DNA of 64,000 nucleotides, taken from positions 1 to 64,000 of the forward strand of contig JASMHM010000006.1 in the NCBI GenBank assembly GCA_030750765.1. The letters run 5' to 3'. Below are positions 34,232 through 42,535 of this stretch, one piece after another. The stretch is from Candidatus Woesearchaeota archaeon. GTDB taxonomy: Archaea; Nanobdellota; Nanobdellia; Woesearchaeales; ARS49. The position numbers were made by a program, and so were the translations under genes. The notes under the pieces are model-generated. The model worked only from the letters and a program-made list of their open reading frames with translations. It did no database searches and was not told where the DNA came from. Position 1 is the stretch's first letter, and every line of letters starts with the position of its first letter.

Positions 34232-34718
34232 ATGCCTAACTACGGAAGAATAATGTGCTCGCTCGTGCTTACAGCAGCGGGCGGAGCAGGATTGTATAGA
34301 AATAGTACAACCGAACACCCCCCCAGAAAGAGCCATTCTTACTAATGCTGCAAAGATTGTCTCACAAGACACTGGACGCACCCAAAAGCAAAAAGCAGCA
34401 TATATTGGAACAACCCTCCGAGCCCTTCCCACTTTTGGATCCAGACCGAGTGAAGTTTCAGCGTTGGAAGAAGATGTCCAAATAATTCACGACTCTCTCC
34501 CACCTCAAGACTCTCCTGAGCATGAAGCCACGATGCAAGCTGTCGCTACGAGAACCGCAAACTTAGGAAAGAGTTACCATAAGGACCGCACTAACCTATT
34601 TGTTGGAATCATGATGGGTATTTGTGCGTTGATGTATTGGATAACACCTGAAACCTGGCGAAACGACAACAAGAAATCCGAGGAAGAACCCATCACTGCT
34701 GACCCCGTAGCCGAATAG
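34232..34718 (+). pseudogene. Frameshifted two-membrane-segment protein (about 161 codons)
   Basis: The first frame begins ATG 34232 (MPNYGRIMCSLVLTAAGGAG) and stops after 37 codons. From a run of seven C (34318-34324) a second frame continues without stop to 34718 with good coding character: ERAILTNAAKIVSQDTG at the shift, later NLFVGIMMGICALMYWITPE. Removing one C joins them into a protein of about 161 aa with an N-terminal hydrophobic segment and a C-terminal membrane segment. TATA TTTTTAAG (about 34203-34210) is 26 nt before the ATG. Mutation, sequencing error and programmed or phase-variable shift are all possible. Confidence 0.6.
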
Positions 34719-34768
34719 AAAGTTTCTTGTTCCCGCACCTTTTTATACACCTCTTGGCTGGCTAAAGA

Positions 34769-35719
34769 ATGACGGATTCCTTTTTGTGGGCAGAAAAGTA
34801 CCGGCCCAAAACCTTTGACGAGTTTGTGGGACAAACACACATCTTAGAGGGCGTAAAACAATTAGTGGCACAAGGTAACCTGCCTCACGTCATGTTTGCC
34901 GGCCCTGCGGGAGTGGGTAAGTCGACCCTCGCTATCGTCGTTGCCAGAACATTATTTGGAGATAGTTGGCGACAAAATGTTCTTGAACTAAACGCTTCTG
35001 ATGAGAGAGGCATTGACGTCGTACGAACAAAGGTGAAGAACTTTGCGAGAACAAAAGCTTTCGAGGTTCCTTTCAAGATTATCTTCCTAGACGAGTGTGA
35101 TGCGCTAACAAGAGACGCACAGCAAGCATTACGAAGAACGATGGAGAACTTCTCCAACAGCTGCAGATTTGTTCTATCGTGCAACTATCCGAGCAAGATC
35201 ATCGACCCCATCCAAAGTCGGTGTGTGAACTACCGCTTCAAATCCTTAACCAAAGAAGACATCCTCATCTTGGTAGATCGTATCTCTAAAGGAGAGGGAC
35301 TAACGATAGATGCTGAAACAAAGGAATCCTTATACACATGCTGTGAGGGAGATTGTAGAAGAGTGGTTAATCTCTTACAAGCAGCCTCCACGAGCAGCAA
35401 AACCCTCACCAAGGACAAGATTGAGACGTTAGCAGGTTTGGCAACACCTCAAGAGCTGCCAGAAATGTTATCCTTAGCGCTAAAAGGAGATTTGTTGAGC
35501 GCAAGAAAACACCTAATAGGTATGATGGGCGCTGGACTTTCAGGCCAGGACATCATCAAACTCATCCAAAAAGCAGTATGGGATCTAGAGATTGAGGCCA
35601 AACAAAAACTACAATTAGTGGATCGTTGTGGAGAGTGTGAGTTCAGATTGGTAGAAGGAAGCGATAGCGTTATTCAGCTTGAAGCGTTACTTGCCCAGTT
35701 CGGTCTCCTGCGTGCTTAA
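34769..35719 (+). CDS. rfcS: Replication factor C small subunit (316 aa)
   Basis: AAA+ clamp-loader subunit. The RFC box is WAEKYRPKTFDEFVGQ, Walker A GPAGVGKST, Walker B IIFLDECDAL, sensor 1 CNYPSKI, and the SRC motif QSRCVNYRF. It works with RfcL (9318-10499). TATA TTTTTATAC (about 34739-34747) is 26 nt before the ATG. The last 50 nt overlap the convergent lipoprotein gene. Confidence 0.96.
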   Translation: MTDSFLWAEKYRPKTFDEFVGQTHILEGVKQLVAQGNLPHVMFAGPAGVGKSTLAIVVARTLFGDSWRQNVLELNASDERGIDVVRTKVKNFARTKAFEVPFKIIFLDECDALTRDAQQALRRTMENFSNSCRFVLSCNYPSKIIDPIQSRCVNYRFKSLTKEDILILVDRISKGEGLTIDAETKESLYTCCEGDCRRVVNLLQAASTSSKTLTKDKIETLAGLATPQELPEMLSLALKGDLLSARKHLIGMMGAGLSGQDIIKLIQKAVWDLEIEAKQKLQLVDRCGECEFRLVEGSDSVIQLEALLAQFGLLRA

Positions 35720-36605
35720 CCACTAAGGTCGTTTGGGCGAATGTCTCATAATCGTAATTCACAGTGATGTCAACAGGCTGCTCAAAGTCTCCCTTTGGCA
35801 CTGTCTGAGTGCACGTGATTGTTTTCGCGCCATCAAAGAGTTGTACAGTGCCTTCAACGAATTCTCCTGCACGCGTTAACCCGGTGCAGTCTAGTCCTTT
35901 CATGCCTGTATCGATCTTTACGAATACACGGTTGCGGTTTTTTTCAAGATCTGGACAGCCACTTCCTTTGGTGTAGGGCTTGCCACTACCAACATGTTTG
36001 ATGTCAAAGCTTATCCCTACCTTGTCTGCTCCTCGAGCGGTTTCCTTAACATTCTCTACATGGATAGGCGCTCCGCTGTTATGGACGGGTTTCTCCTCAC
36101 TAATAACACAAGGACCCTCTTGCGGGCTGAGGATGTTTCTGCGTACGCAGAACTTGCTCACGGCTTGGGTCTTATACCCATAGCACACATTGGCTCGTAA
36201 GGGGTATTGCAGTTTGCTTCCAGTAATAGTAGTAAGATGGTTTAGTCCTTGAAATTCTAGGAACTGTGCTGGACTCTTAATGACCCCATCAACACGCTGT
36301 TCGTTAGCAAGTACATCATCTGTGGGCTTTCTGGTGAGCTGGTCTTCTGTCTTGCCGAACGCTAAGGGGTTTATTCCATCCAATCGCACGACCACGTTAT
36401 CTCGTGAGATGGCTGCCTCTCCGTGGTTGTCTATCCTGATAACCACGTCAAAAGGATCGTTACCGCCGTCAAACACGTGCTCTCTTAAGTCAGCAAAGCT
36501 TGCCTGCACGCCCTCTTTACCGCCTATGAAAGGCTCTAAATCAACACTAGAGGGTCTTGCACAGCTTGCTAGCAATAGTATCAAGAGTATACTCAACCTT
36601 CTCAT
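35670..36605 (-). CDS. Lipoprotein of a three-gene paralogous set, A (311 aa)
   Basis: Signal peptide and lipobox: LLILLLASC, start ATG 36605 (the frame reaches 36650, but the signal begins here). It is a secreted beta-sandwich-like protein with repeating pattern elements shared with the next two genes: PFDVVIRIDNHGEAAI early, LRANVCYGYKTQAVSKFCV in the middle, CVISEEKP then APIHVENVKE, and VDITVNYDYETFAQTTLVVK at the end. It is last in an operon with B, C, the 592-aa and the 383-aa proteins. Function unknown; the outer-surface location is inferred from the lipobox. Confidence 0.75.
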   Translation of the reverse strand: MRRLSILLILLLASCARPSSVDLEPFIGGKEGVQASFADLREHVFDGGNDPFDVVIRIDNHGEAAISRDNVVVRLDGINPLAFGKTEDQLTRKPTDDVLANEQRVDGVIKSPAQFLEFQGLNHLTTITGSKLQYPLRANVCYGYKTQAVSKFCVRRNILSPQEGPCVISEEKPVHNSGAPIHVENVKETARGADKVGISFDIKHVGSGKPYTKGSGCPDLEKNRNRVFVKIDTGMKGLDCTGLTRAGEFVEGTVQLFDGAKTITCTQTVPKGDFEQPVDITVNYDYETFAQTTLVVKHAGDRTGQVTLQAE

Positions 36606-36642
36606 GATAGAAACCGCGTCTCTCGTGTTTATAAACTTTTTC

Positions 36643-37578
36643 CTAGTCAATGTCTGTCTTGATGATGACTAGGGAGTGCTGAATATTGCTTCGGTAGCCG
36701 TAGGTAAGATCAATGGTGATTGGGCTGAGGAAGGTTGCGCTTCCGGTGGTGGTGAATTCACAGTAGAATTCTCCTCGTCCGGTGGCAGGGTCCAAGCGTA
36801 CGTGTCCTCTGTCTAGAGGTCTGCAACTGCTTCGGACACTGATGCCGCCCACTTTTACGTCCGTCACTTCTACAAAGTCTACTTCGTTAAACTTCAATCG
36901 TTCTTGTGGATTGCATCTTCCAAGAGCAGAAGCATCATTTCTGAATGGTGCTCCGCCGCCTACATTAGCAATGCTGATTCTAAAGCCAGTCTTGGATCTT
37001 CGTGGCTCCACGTCGATATTTGTAACTGCGACAGGTGCTGCCTGGTCTCCTAATCCTACAGGGGAGGGCTCACACACTTTGGTTCTAATGCCTGGACTGA
37101 ATGGGTCTGGGTCTATGCATACGTTCGTTGTTGCTTCGGTTTTGTATCGATAGCATAACGTTGCTAGAAGAGGTTGTGGGACAACGTCTCCGGTAATTTT
37201 GGCGATCTGGCCTTTGAAGCTTACGGTGTCTCTGCTTCCGCGAGCGTTAAACTGATTCTTGCCTTCTAAGGGCGGTATAGGCACGCCACCAGAGGGGATG
37301 CCTGTGATAACTCTTGAGTCAAAGCCACTCAGGTAGACTCGGTCTCCTGCAGCTCCAGCATCGTGTGCTCCCACGTTCTCTAGCTCAACTAAGGCGTTAA
37401 ACTCTTCTGTGTCGAATAAGCGATCGGTAGGCACTCCAGGGGTGAAGAACATGCGAATGCCCTCACTTCCCACTCGGAAATTCTCTTGTACTCCGCCGCG
37501 AGAACCTGATGGTTCGCCTCCTCCCGCACACCCAATTAGTACGGAAAGACAGAGTAAGAGCACTATGGCCTTTTTCAT
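36643..37578 (-). CDS. Lipoprotein of a three-gene paralogous set, B (311 aa)
   Basis: Lipobox LSVLIGC. The same order of elements as A and C: EFNALVELENVGAHDAG, ATLCYRYKTEATTNVCID, KVCEPSPVGLGDQAAPVAV, ITIDLTYGYRSNIQHSLVI. The paired Cys in LCYRYKT and NVC are conserved in all three. It is probably one or two Ig-like or COG1361-type domains held outside the cell. It is separated from C by 38 nt and from A by 37 nt. Confidence 0.75.
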   Translation of the reverse strand: MKKAIVLLLCLSVLIGCAGGGEPSGSRGGVQENFRVGSEGIRMFFTPGVPTDRLFDTEEFNALVELENVGAHDAGAAGDRVYLSGFDSRVITGIPSGGVPIPPLEGKNQFNARGSRDTVSFKGQIAKITGDVVPQPLLATLCYRYKTEATTNVCIDPDPFSPGIRTKVCEPSPVGLGDQAAPVAVTNIDVEPRRSKTGFRISIANVGGGAPFRNDASALGRCNPQERLKFNEVDFVEVTDVKVGGISVRSSCRPLDRGHVRLDPATGRGEFYCEFTTTGSATFLSPITIDLTYGYRSNIQHSLVIIKTDID

Positions 37579-37616
37579 ACGTGGATTCGCCCGTTCCTCT
37601 TATAAATACTTTTTGG

Positions 37617-38486
37617 TTATTTCTGCACCGTGATGGTTTGGACGATGGTGTCAAAGTAGGCGTACTCGAGAGATACGGTTAGATGTGCAAGGTAGGCAGG
37701 CTGATCTGGTATCCCTTCTGGGAGGGTGCACACCACTTTATTGAAGGATTTATCACTAGGGTTGATTCTGAAAGGCTTGCACTGGAGGGGCACGTTGCTA
37801 AACGTTGCTTGCACCCCAATCCTGCCAAAGTCCTCTTTTGGGGTGGGTTTTCCTTGGCAAGGGCTCCTCACGCCCTTGGCTACAACAACGCCTTGGTTGA
37901 GGTTGTTCACAGTAATGGTAAAGCGAGGCACAAACACCCCTTCTGCCTCCCCTGGAAGAAGTTTCATCTCCACCAACTCTATGCCTACTGGAGCGCCCTG
38001 GCCTCCGCCTGCAGAGACAGTTGAGGGCACACAGACCTTGTCTCGGTCTAGTTCTGGTCTTGTGTCAACACATACTGGAACGGTGGCGTCTGTTTGGTAA
38101 TCATAACACATGTTGAATCGTACTGCTGCTTCAGCTGTTTGTTGACGTTTGGCAAGCTCGCTCACTCTTCCCTTGAACTGGAGTACTTTCTTTTCTCCAA
38201 CAGGTGTGAAGGTGCTCCTTCCTTTCAATTTGAATCTTCCTGAGGTAGGATCTTGGAGTTGCAACACTTGGGGGTCGGTGGCGATGGTGTACGCCCCGTC
38301 ACTGATGGAGGCGCCATCGTTGAACACTTCAATTAGGAACCCTACTCGTTCTCCTGGTAGCACGAATTCTGTCGGCCGGATGTACTGGGCGAGGATGCCA
38401 TCTGTGCCCACATGTGCGTCTTCAGTCACTTCTCCGCCTCCGCCGCATGCTGACAAAAACAGCAGTAGCACGGCTAGACGTTTCAT
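37617..38486 (-). CDS. Lipoprotein of a three-gene paralogous set, C (289 aa)
   Basis: Lipobox LLLFLSAC. Shared elements: VGFLIEVFNDGASISDG, RFNMCYDYQTDATVPVCVD, VCVPSTVSAGGGQGAPVGI, and LTVSLEYAYFDTIVQTITV at the C terminus. It overlaps the 592-aa gene by 4 nt (ATGA) and is thus coupled to it. The three lipoproteins probably arose by tandem duplication and diverged. No enzyme motif is visible. Confidence 0.75.
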   Translation of the reverse strand: MKRLAVLLLFLSACGGGGEVTEDAHVGTDGILAQYIRPTEFVLPGERVGFLIEVFNDGASISDGAYTIATDPQVLQLQDPTSGRFKLKGRSTFTPVGEKKVLQFKGRVSELAKRQQTAEAAVRFNMCYDYQTDATVPVCVDTRPELDRDKVCVPSTVSAGGGQGAPVGIELVEMKLLPGEAEGVFVPRFTITVNNLNQGVVVAKGVRSPCQGKPTPKEDFGRIGVQATFSNVPLQCKPFRINPSDKSFNKVVCTLPEGIPDQPAYLAHLTVSLEYAYFDTIVQTITVQK

Positions 38487-40261
38487 ACCTTCTCCTCTTT
38501 CTTCTTCTCCACGTCTACTTTGACTTTGGTGGTGATGGAATAATCGTATTCTGCGAACACCGAAAAGGTGTGGGTGGCTACTGCGTTAGTTCCTAAGATC
38601 GTGTCTGTTGGTGCTTCCACACGCATGTTCATGGTGACAAAGCCTTGTTCGTACTCCCCCGCATAGGTATCTAGAGCTGCCTTGCTGATGTCGTACACGT
38701 TGGTGATGTCATCCTCACACGCTTGGTGTGGGAAGCCTGCGCAGGTCACTTGGGCTATGCCCTCTGCAGCTGAAGGATTCTGGATAGCGCTAAATCTTGA
38801 GAGCGTGAATGGTTTAGAGAGCAGCACGTACAAACGGCTAACACTGTCTACTGAACCTTTGCCTTGCCCAATGAGTCTTCGTTGGGCACCAATATTCTCT
38901 ATCGTCATTTGCAAGGGCAACCCTAAGATATTTTTTTCTGGATCAACGCTGATAGGCTGGGCAGTGACGGTTTTGATACCTATCCCGACCGGGCCAGACG
39001 TGAATGAAGCTTTACCGTCTGTGTGTACTATTCCGTACTCGGATAGGGGTTTCTTTTCTTTCTTGACCTGTCTGGCTAATTGCTTGCCAATGAAGTCATT
39101 CTTAAGCGTGGTGGTAGTGGTGAAGGCAAAGCCCGTTTTTATTTCCACTCGATCAAAGTCCGCATCCACGTCTTCTCCAGGCACGATACACTCGATGGAT
39201 TCTTGGACTTCATCCTCTGGCTCAAGAGAGAAGGTATCATCTGCTAGTGTGCCAGGAATCTCTCTCACGGCAACCGTAGAGTCGTCTGTTTTGCTGAAGG
39301 CGGTGCACGCCACAGTTATAGCGAGAGGAAGGTCTATCGTTTTAGCGTCGATGAGTCCGGTGATGAGCAAGTCCTCTCCTTCTTTTGGTCGTTTCAGCTC
39401 AGATTTTACGTCTCTCACCGCAACACCAAGATCTACCTTTACCTCTTCTTCCTCTCCTTCAACGCGTTCCATACCTTCCCCTGTTGCCAACCGTATTGAG
39501 TTGGTGTAGCTTGACGCGAGCTGAGTCCCGATGAAAGATATCAGCTCCCCCGATTTTTCTATGTAATACGAGAAGACCACTTTGAAGCTTGGCGTGTTGA
39601 GGCGGATGCCTCTTGCCCCGGCAAGCTCTTGGACGTCTTCTAGGTAGAAGGAGTAGATGCACACGATAAGGAACAAAAAGTAGAACAAGGATATTCTTGG
39701 ATGTTCAGCCACGAATCTGAGCACGTAAGGGTGGCAGAAGTACATGACAAAGCCAAGCATCATGCCAAAGTATCTGCTGTTCGGGAAAAAGTCACCTATC
39801 AAGGCTAGGAGGGGCCAGAAAAAACCAATGGCCGAGAGTTGGACTCCCTCTTTGACTGGTTTCTTCATCGAGATCACCCACACAACACCTAGGAATACGT
39901 ACACCAAACTGAAAGCAAACCAGAGTCCGAAATTGGAAAAGCTAGTGGAGTACCTTCCCATGAACACGTCTAAGAAAAGAAAGAAGAGTGCTATGAGCCA
40001 GAACGCAGTAGTGTTCGTCTCTTTGTCATTCGTATTTTTAGTTGTGGCAGCGTTAGACTTTCCGATAGCGCTTGCCAAGCTCCCTATGTTAGACTTTCCG
40101 ATAGCGCTTGCCAAGCTCCCTATAAGTTTGTCTTCCTTCGGCTTCTCTTTCTTGTCAGCTTTAGGCTTGTCTTCCTTAGGTTTATCTTCCTTCTTGTCTT
40201 CCTTAGGCGATTCTTTCTTGTCAGCCTTTGGCTTCTCTTCTGCTTCAGTGGACACTTTCAT
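38483..40261 (-). CDS. Large membrane protein with Lys/Glu-rich cytosolic tail (592 aa)
   Basis: Residues 1-45 are a highly charged tail of Lys/Glu/Asp/Pro repeats (PKADKKE, PKEDKKED). Residues about 46-71 contain two tandem 12-residue units (IGSLASAIGKSN). About five membrane segments follow (85-240). A large C-terminal region (about 250-580) is beta-rich with cysteines (VACTAF, SIECIVPG, VTCAGFPHQAC) and ends in a charged tail EKKKEEKV. The C-terminal strand pattern (FSVFAEYDYSITTKVKVDV) recalls the ends of the neighbouring lipoproteins, so they may share a domain. It starts 1 nt after the 383-aa gene. Confidence 0.7.
   Translation of the reverse strand: MKVSTEAEEKPKADKKESPKEDKKEDKPKEDKPKADKKEKPKEDKLIGSLASAIGKSNIGSLASAIGKSNAATTKNTNDKETNTTAFWLIALFFLFLDVFMGRYSTSFSNFGLWFAFSLVYVFLGVVWVISMKKPVKEGVQLSAIGFFWPLLALIGDFFPNSRYFGMMLGFVMYFCHPYVLRFVAEHPRISLFYFLFLIVCIYSFYLEDVQELAGARGIRLNTPSFKVVFSYYIEKSGELISFIGTQLASSYTNSIRLATGEGMERVEGEEEEVKVDLGVAVRDVKSELKRPKEGEDLLITGLIDAKTIDLPLAITVACTAFSKTDDSTVAVREIPGTLADDTFSLEPEDEVQESIECIVPGEDVDADFDRVEIKTGFAFTTTTTLKNDFIGKQLARQVKKEKKPLSEYGIVHTDGKASFTSGPVGIGIKTVTAQPISVDPEKNILGLPLQMTIENIGAQRRLIGQGKGSVDSVSRLYVLLSKPFTLSRFSAIQNPSAAEGIAQVTCAGFPHQACEDDITNVYDISKAALDTYAGEYEQGFVTMNMRVEAPTDTILGTNAVATHTFSVFAEYDYSITTKVKVDVEKKKEEKV
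40052..40123 (-). repeat. Tandem 36-bp duplication within the 592-aa gene
   Basis: Two identical 36-bp units (40052-40087 and 40088-40123) encode two copies of a 12-residue segment in the cytosolic tail. Exact DNA identity points to a recent or slippage-maintained duplication. Confidence 0.95.
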
Positions 40262-40262
40262 G

Positions 40263-41414
40263 TCACTCCACCCTGATCTCGAGTTCCAAGATTTCTAAAG
40301 AAGTTCGTGGGGTTATTTGTAGGTAGTTGTTGCCACCGCGGACGATGCGTGAAATGTCTCGTTCAAACACCGCTTCCTTTTGGTCGATGGCATCTAGTAC
40401 GCCATTGATGTTGGTGATGGCGCGATGACTTTTTTTGTCATCAACAAACGTGACGCGCATGACTACATGGGCCAATCCCCTTTGTGCGTCCACCTCTAAT
40501 CTTGAGGGCAGGTTGAAGTATTTCAAGTATCCTTGTCCGCCGGCAAAGGAAAGTTCGACAGTTGCTTGTTCCATCTGGACTCTGCCTTTGTCAAGGAACA
40601 TACGCAAGACGTTCTTGCCAGATCTGAGCTCGGTTTTGTCGATCTCCTGGACGTTGATGGTGTCGCAACTTGGCACGGTCTGGCTGAGCTGGTTTCCGTT
40701 CAAGCTTACCGTGATGGTTCCAACATCACTTTGTAGACAACCTGGGAAGAATGTGAAGACCGCTCGCTCGATGTTGTCGTATTCTTTTTCCGTCACCGTA
40801 AAGCTGTGCTCCATGGTTTGGCGGTTCAACAGTGGAATGTTCTCAACAATCTTGACGTCTAAGAGATTGTAAGATTTCTTCTCAAAGAATCTTCCTGTCA
40901 CTTCGAAGGTGAGCGTGTTTACGGCGCGAAGATCGCTCAATATCAACGGAGAAGGACTGGTTACTCTGTCTTCAAAGATGATGCGATCGTTTAAACGAAT
41001 GCGCAAAACACCCTTAGCATCTTGCACTTGGTAGGTGAGGATGGCGCTTTGGGTTGAGGCGCGGAACTCTATCACTTTTCTTCTGCTTCTCAAGAACTTT
41101 TTGACGTTGAAGAATCCGCCAGTAGCTAGCAATTTTGTTTCTTTGGTCTCCTCTAGGTACGCGTTAGGTATGGGTATCTTCAAACCTTCTGCAGGGATGA
41201 AGTCTAATCTTCCTACCGGTTCTCGTACGAGGACGTCTCGCGTAGGTCCTCCGGAACCTTGAAACTGTCCGCCAAAGCCTTGGCCAGGCTCGTTCAGTAT
41301 CTCTGCCCTTTCTGCAGGCGGTAGGAACAAAATGTAGAAAAGAAACAACAGTAAGATCACACCTATGAGGCTGCCAGCTGCGCTAGCATTTGCTTGTCCT
41401 TTCTTACGTCGCAC
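40263..41414 (-). CDS. Membrane-anchored ectodomain protein with class III-like signal (383 aa, GTG start)
   Basis: The N terminus is MRRKKGQANAS followed by a membrane segment (about 14-32). KKG-Q is the form of an archaeal class III (prepilin-type) cleavage site. The remaining 350 residues are beta-rich and extracytoplasmic, with carbohydrate-binding-like stretches (FEVTGRFFEKKSYNLLDVKI) and a single Cys pair (FFPGCLQSD, VPSCDTINV). First gene of the lipoprotein operon. The GTG at 41414 lies after TATA at 41435-41448 (leaderless). Confidence 0.7.
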   Translation of the reverse strand: MRRKKGQANASAAGSLIGVILLLFLFYILFLPPAERAEILNEPGQGFGGQFQGSGGPTRDVLVREPVGRLDFIPAEGLKIPIPNAYLEETKETKLLATGGFFNVKKFLRSRRKVIEFRASTQSAILTYQVQDAKGVLRIRLNDRIIFEDRVTSPSPLILSDLRAVNTLTFEVTGRFFEKKSYNLLDVKIVENIPLLNRQTMEHSFTVTEKEYDNIERAVFTFFPGCLQSDVGTITVSLNGNQLSQTVPSCDTINVQEIDKTELRSGKNVLRMFLDKGRVQMEQATVELSFAGGQGYLKYFNLPSRLEVDAQRGLAHVVMRVTFVDDKKSHRAITNINGVLDAIDQKEAVFERDISRIVRGGNNYLQITPRTSLEILELEIRVE

Positions 41415-41434
41415 AGTCTTGAGCCAGCCATTGG

Positions 41435-41448
41435 GTTATTTAAATGTT
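41435..41448 (-). promoter_or_regulatory. Promoter of lipoprotein operon (shared 14-nt element)
   Basis: AACATTTAAATAAC on the minus strand. The same 14 nt occurs at 61863-61876, and in both places it ends 21 nt before the start codon. A 12-nt core is also found at 1642-1653. Confidence 0.6.
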
Positions 41449-41504
41449 ATGGCAGGAGCTATCTCGTCGATGCCTTTAAGTAGGAGTACTGTTGGGTGCA
41501 GCGT

Positions 41505-41942
41505 ATGCCAAAGATTGCAGTAGGTATTGTGCTGGCAGTGGCCGTTGCAGCGTTATTTGTTGGAATGGACTCACCCACCGGTGCACAAGTCTACGCACCC
41601 TACGCTGCTGGAGGGTATTATGAGCCGTACCAAAACTACAACCCCAACCAGTACAACAGGTATACAAACTTCAACACGCAGTACTACCAACCAAGAATCT
41701 CACCCTACTACAACGCGTACTCCCGAACTGATCCGTACCAAGCACAGTACGGAAGGTATAGCAGTTTAGGATACAGCTTGGGAACAAATGGTCAGTGGGG
41801 TCTGTACCGTGGCTATTATGACACACAATATCCTTCACTGAGAACGTATAGCCCATATAGTTATTCTGGGTACAACCCTTACTCTAATTCTGGCTACACG
41901 CAAAATAGAAATTATGATTACTTGTATTCTGGTTATACATGA
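41505..41942 (+). CDS. Secreted Tyr/Asn-rich low-complexity protein (145 aa)
   Basis: Signal peptide (MPKIAVGIVLAVAVAALFVG) followed by a sequence dominated by Tyr, Asn, Gln, Ser, Pro and Gly in short repeats such as YNPNQYNRY and YSGYNPYSNSGY. It has no charged core, no cysteine and no domain. ATG 41505 is 27 nt after TATA CTTTAAGT (41474-41481). The composition resembles prion-like or extracellular adhesive proteins. It is probably cell-surface or matrix material; the function is inference. Confidence 0.7.
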   Translation: MPKIAVGIVLAVAVAALFVGMDSPTGAQVYAPYAAGGYYEPYQNYNPNQYNRYTNFNTQYYQPRISPYYNAYSRTDPYQAQYGRYSSLGYSLGTNGQWGLYRGYYDTQYPSLRTYSPYSYSGYNPYSNSGYTQNRNYDYLYSGYT

Positions 41943-42454
41943 TGACCTAGCGCGTTCAACACTGCGACACGCTCTGGCATGTCCTCCGGTATCAACGAGA
42001 CAAACAGCGTTTTTGCGCTCCTGGCCATCATCCCTTCAGGATAGCCATGAGGGTATGCTTCCGTTCTATAGAACCTATCAAGCGCGACAATGTCAGATAG
42101 TAGACACCTTTGGTCTGTGGTGAGCTGCGTCGCCCAGCCGTAATTGTCCTGCTGTCGATAATCCCATGGCAAACGCTTAGGAGTTACGAACACGTCCTCT
42201 ACGTTGAAAGCATCTGTCTCGCCTGGAGCGATGATACGCAACAAGTCCACCACCACGCAACGCGTGTCCGGATCACGGTCTGGCCAGCTAAAGTCTGGCG
42301 GCAACGAACAAGCAAGGTACATGTGGGAACCGTACAGCAATTGGTCTGATGATGAATCTCCCCCAAAATCCTGCAATCCAACCTCTAGCCGAGAGGTGGT
42401 GTGATCAAACTTACTAAACAAGAATTGTTGACCCTGCTCCCAGCCACATAACAT
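41933..42454 (-). CDS. Hypothetical protein (173 aa)
   Basis: No family is recognised. Soluble, no signal peptide, mixed alpha/beta with many aromatic residues (LPWDYRQQDNYGWATQL, DIVALDRFYRTEAYPHGYP). TATA at about 42477-42484 on the minus strand is 26 nt before the ATG, so the start is well supported. It lies between the two Tyr/Asn-rich secreted proteins on the opposite strand and overlaps the first one by 10 nt. Confidence 0.65.
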   Translation of the reverse strand: MLCGWEQGQQFLFSKFDHTTSRLEVGLQDFGGDSSSDQLLYGSHMYLACSLPPDFSWPDRDPDTRCVVVDLLRIIAPGETDAFNVEDVFVTPKRLPWDYRQQDNYGWATQLTTDQRCLLSDIVALDRFYRTEAYPHGYPEGMMARSAKTLFVSLIPEDMPERVAVLNALGHHV

Positions 42455-42535
42455 GCAAAAGAGGAACCTCGTCCAGTATAAAAACCCTGCCGCCAGCTTT
42501 ATATACTCAGAATCGTTTCACTCCTGTCAAGGGGT

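Noticed and set aside
38682-39509. 275-aa plus-strand frame inside the 592-aa gene
   Set aside because: Ser/Thr-rich shadow of a Glu/Asp/Lys-rich gene that is coupled at both ends to its operon neighbours.
40052-40123. Tandem 36-bp units considered as a CRISPR array
   Set aside because: There are only two units, no spacers and no cas genes; it is an in-frame coding duplication.
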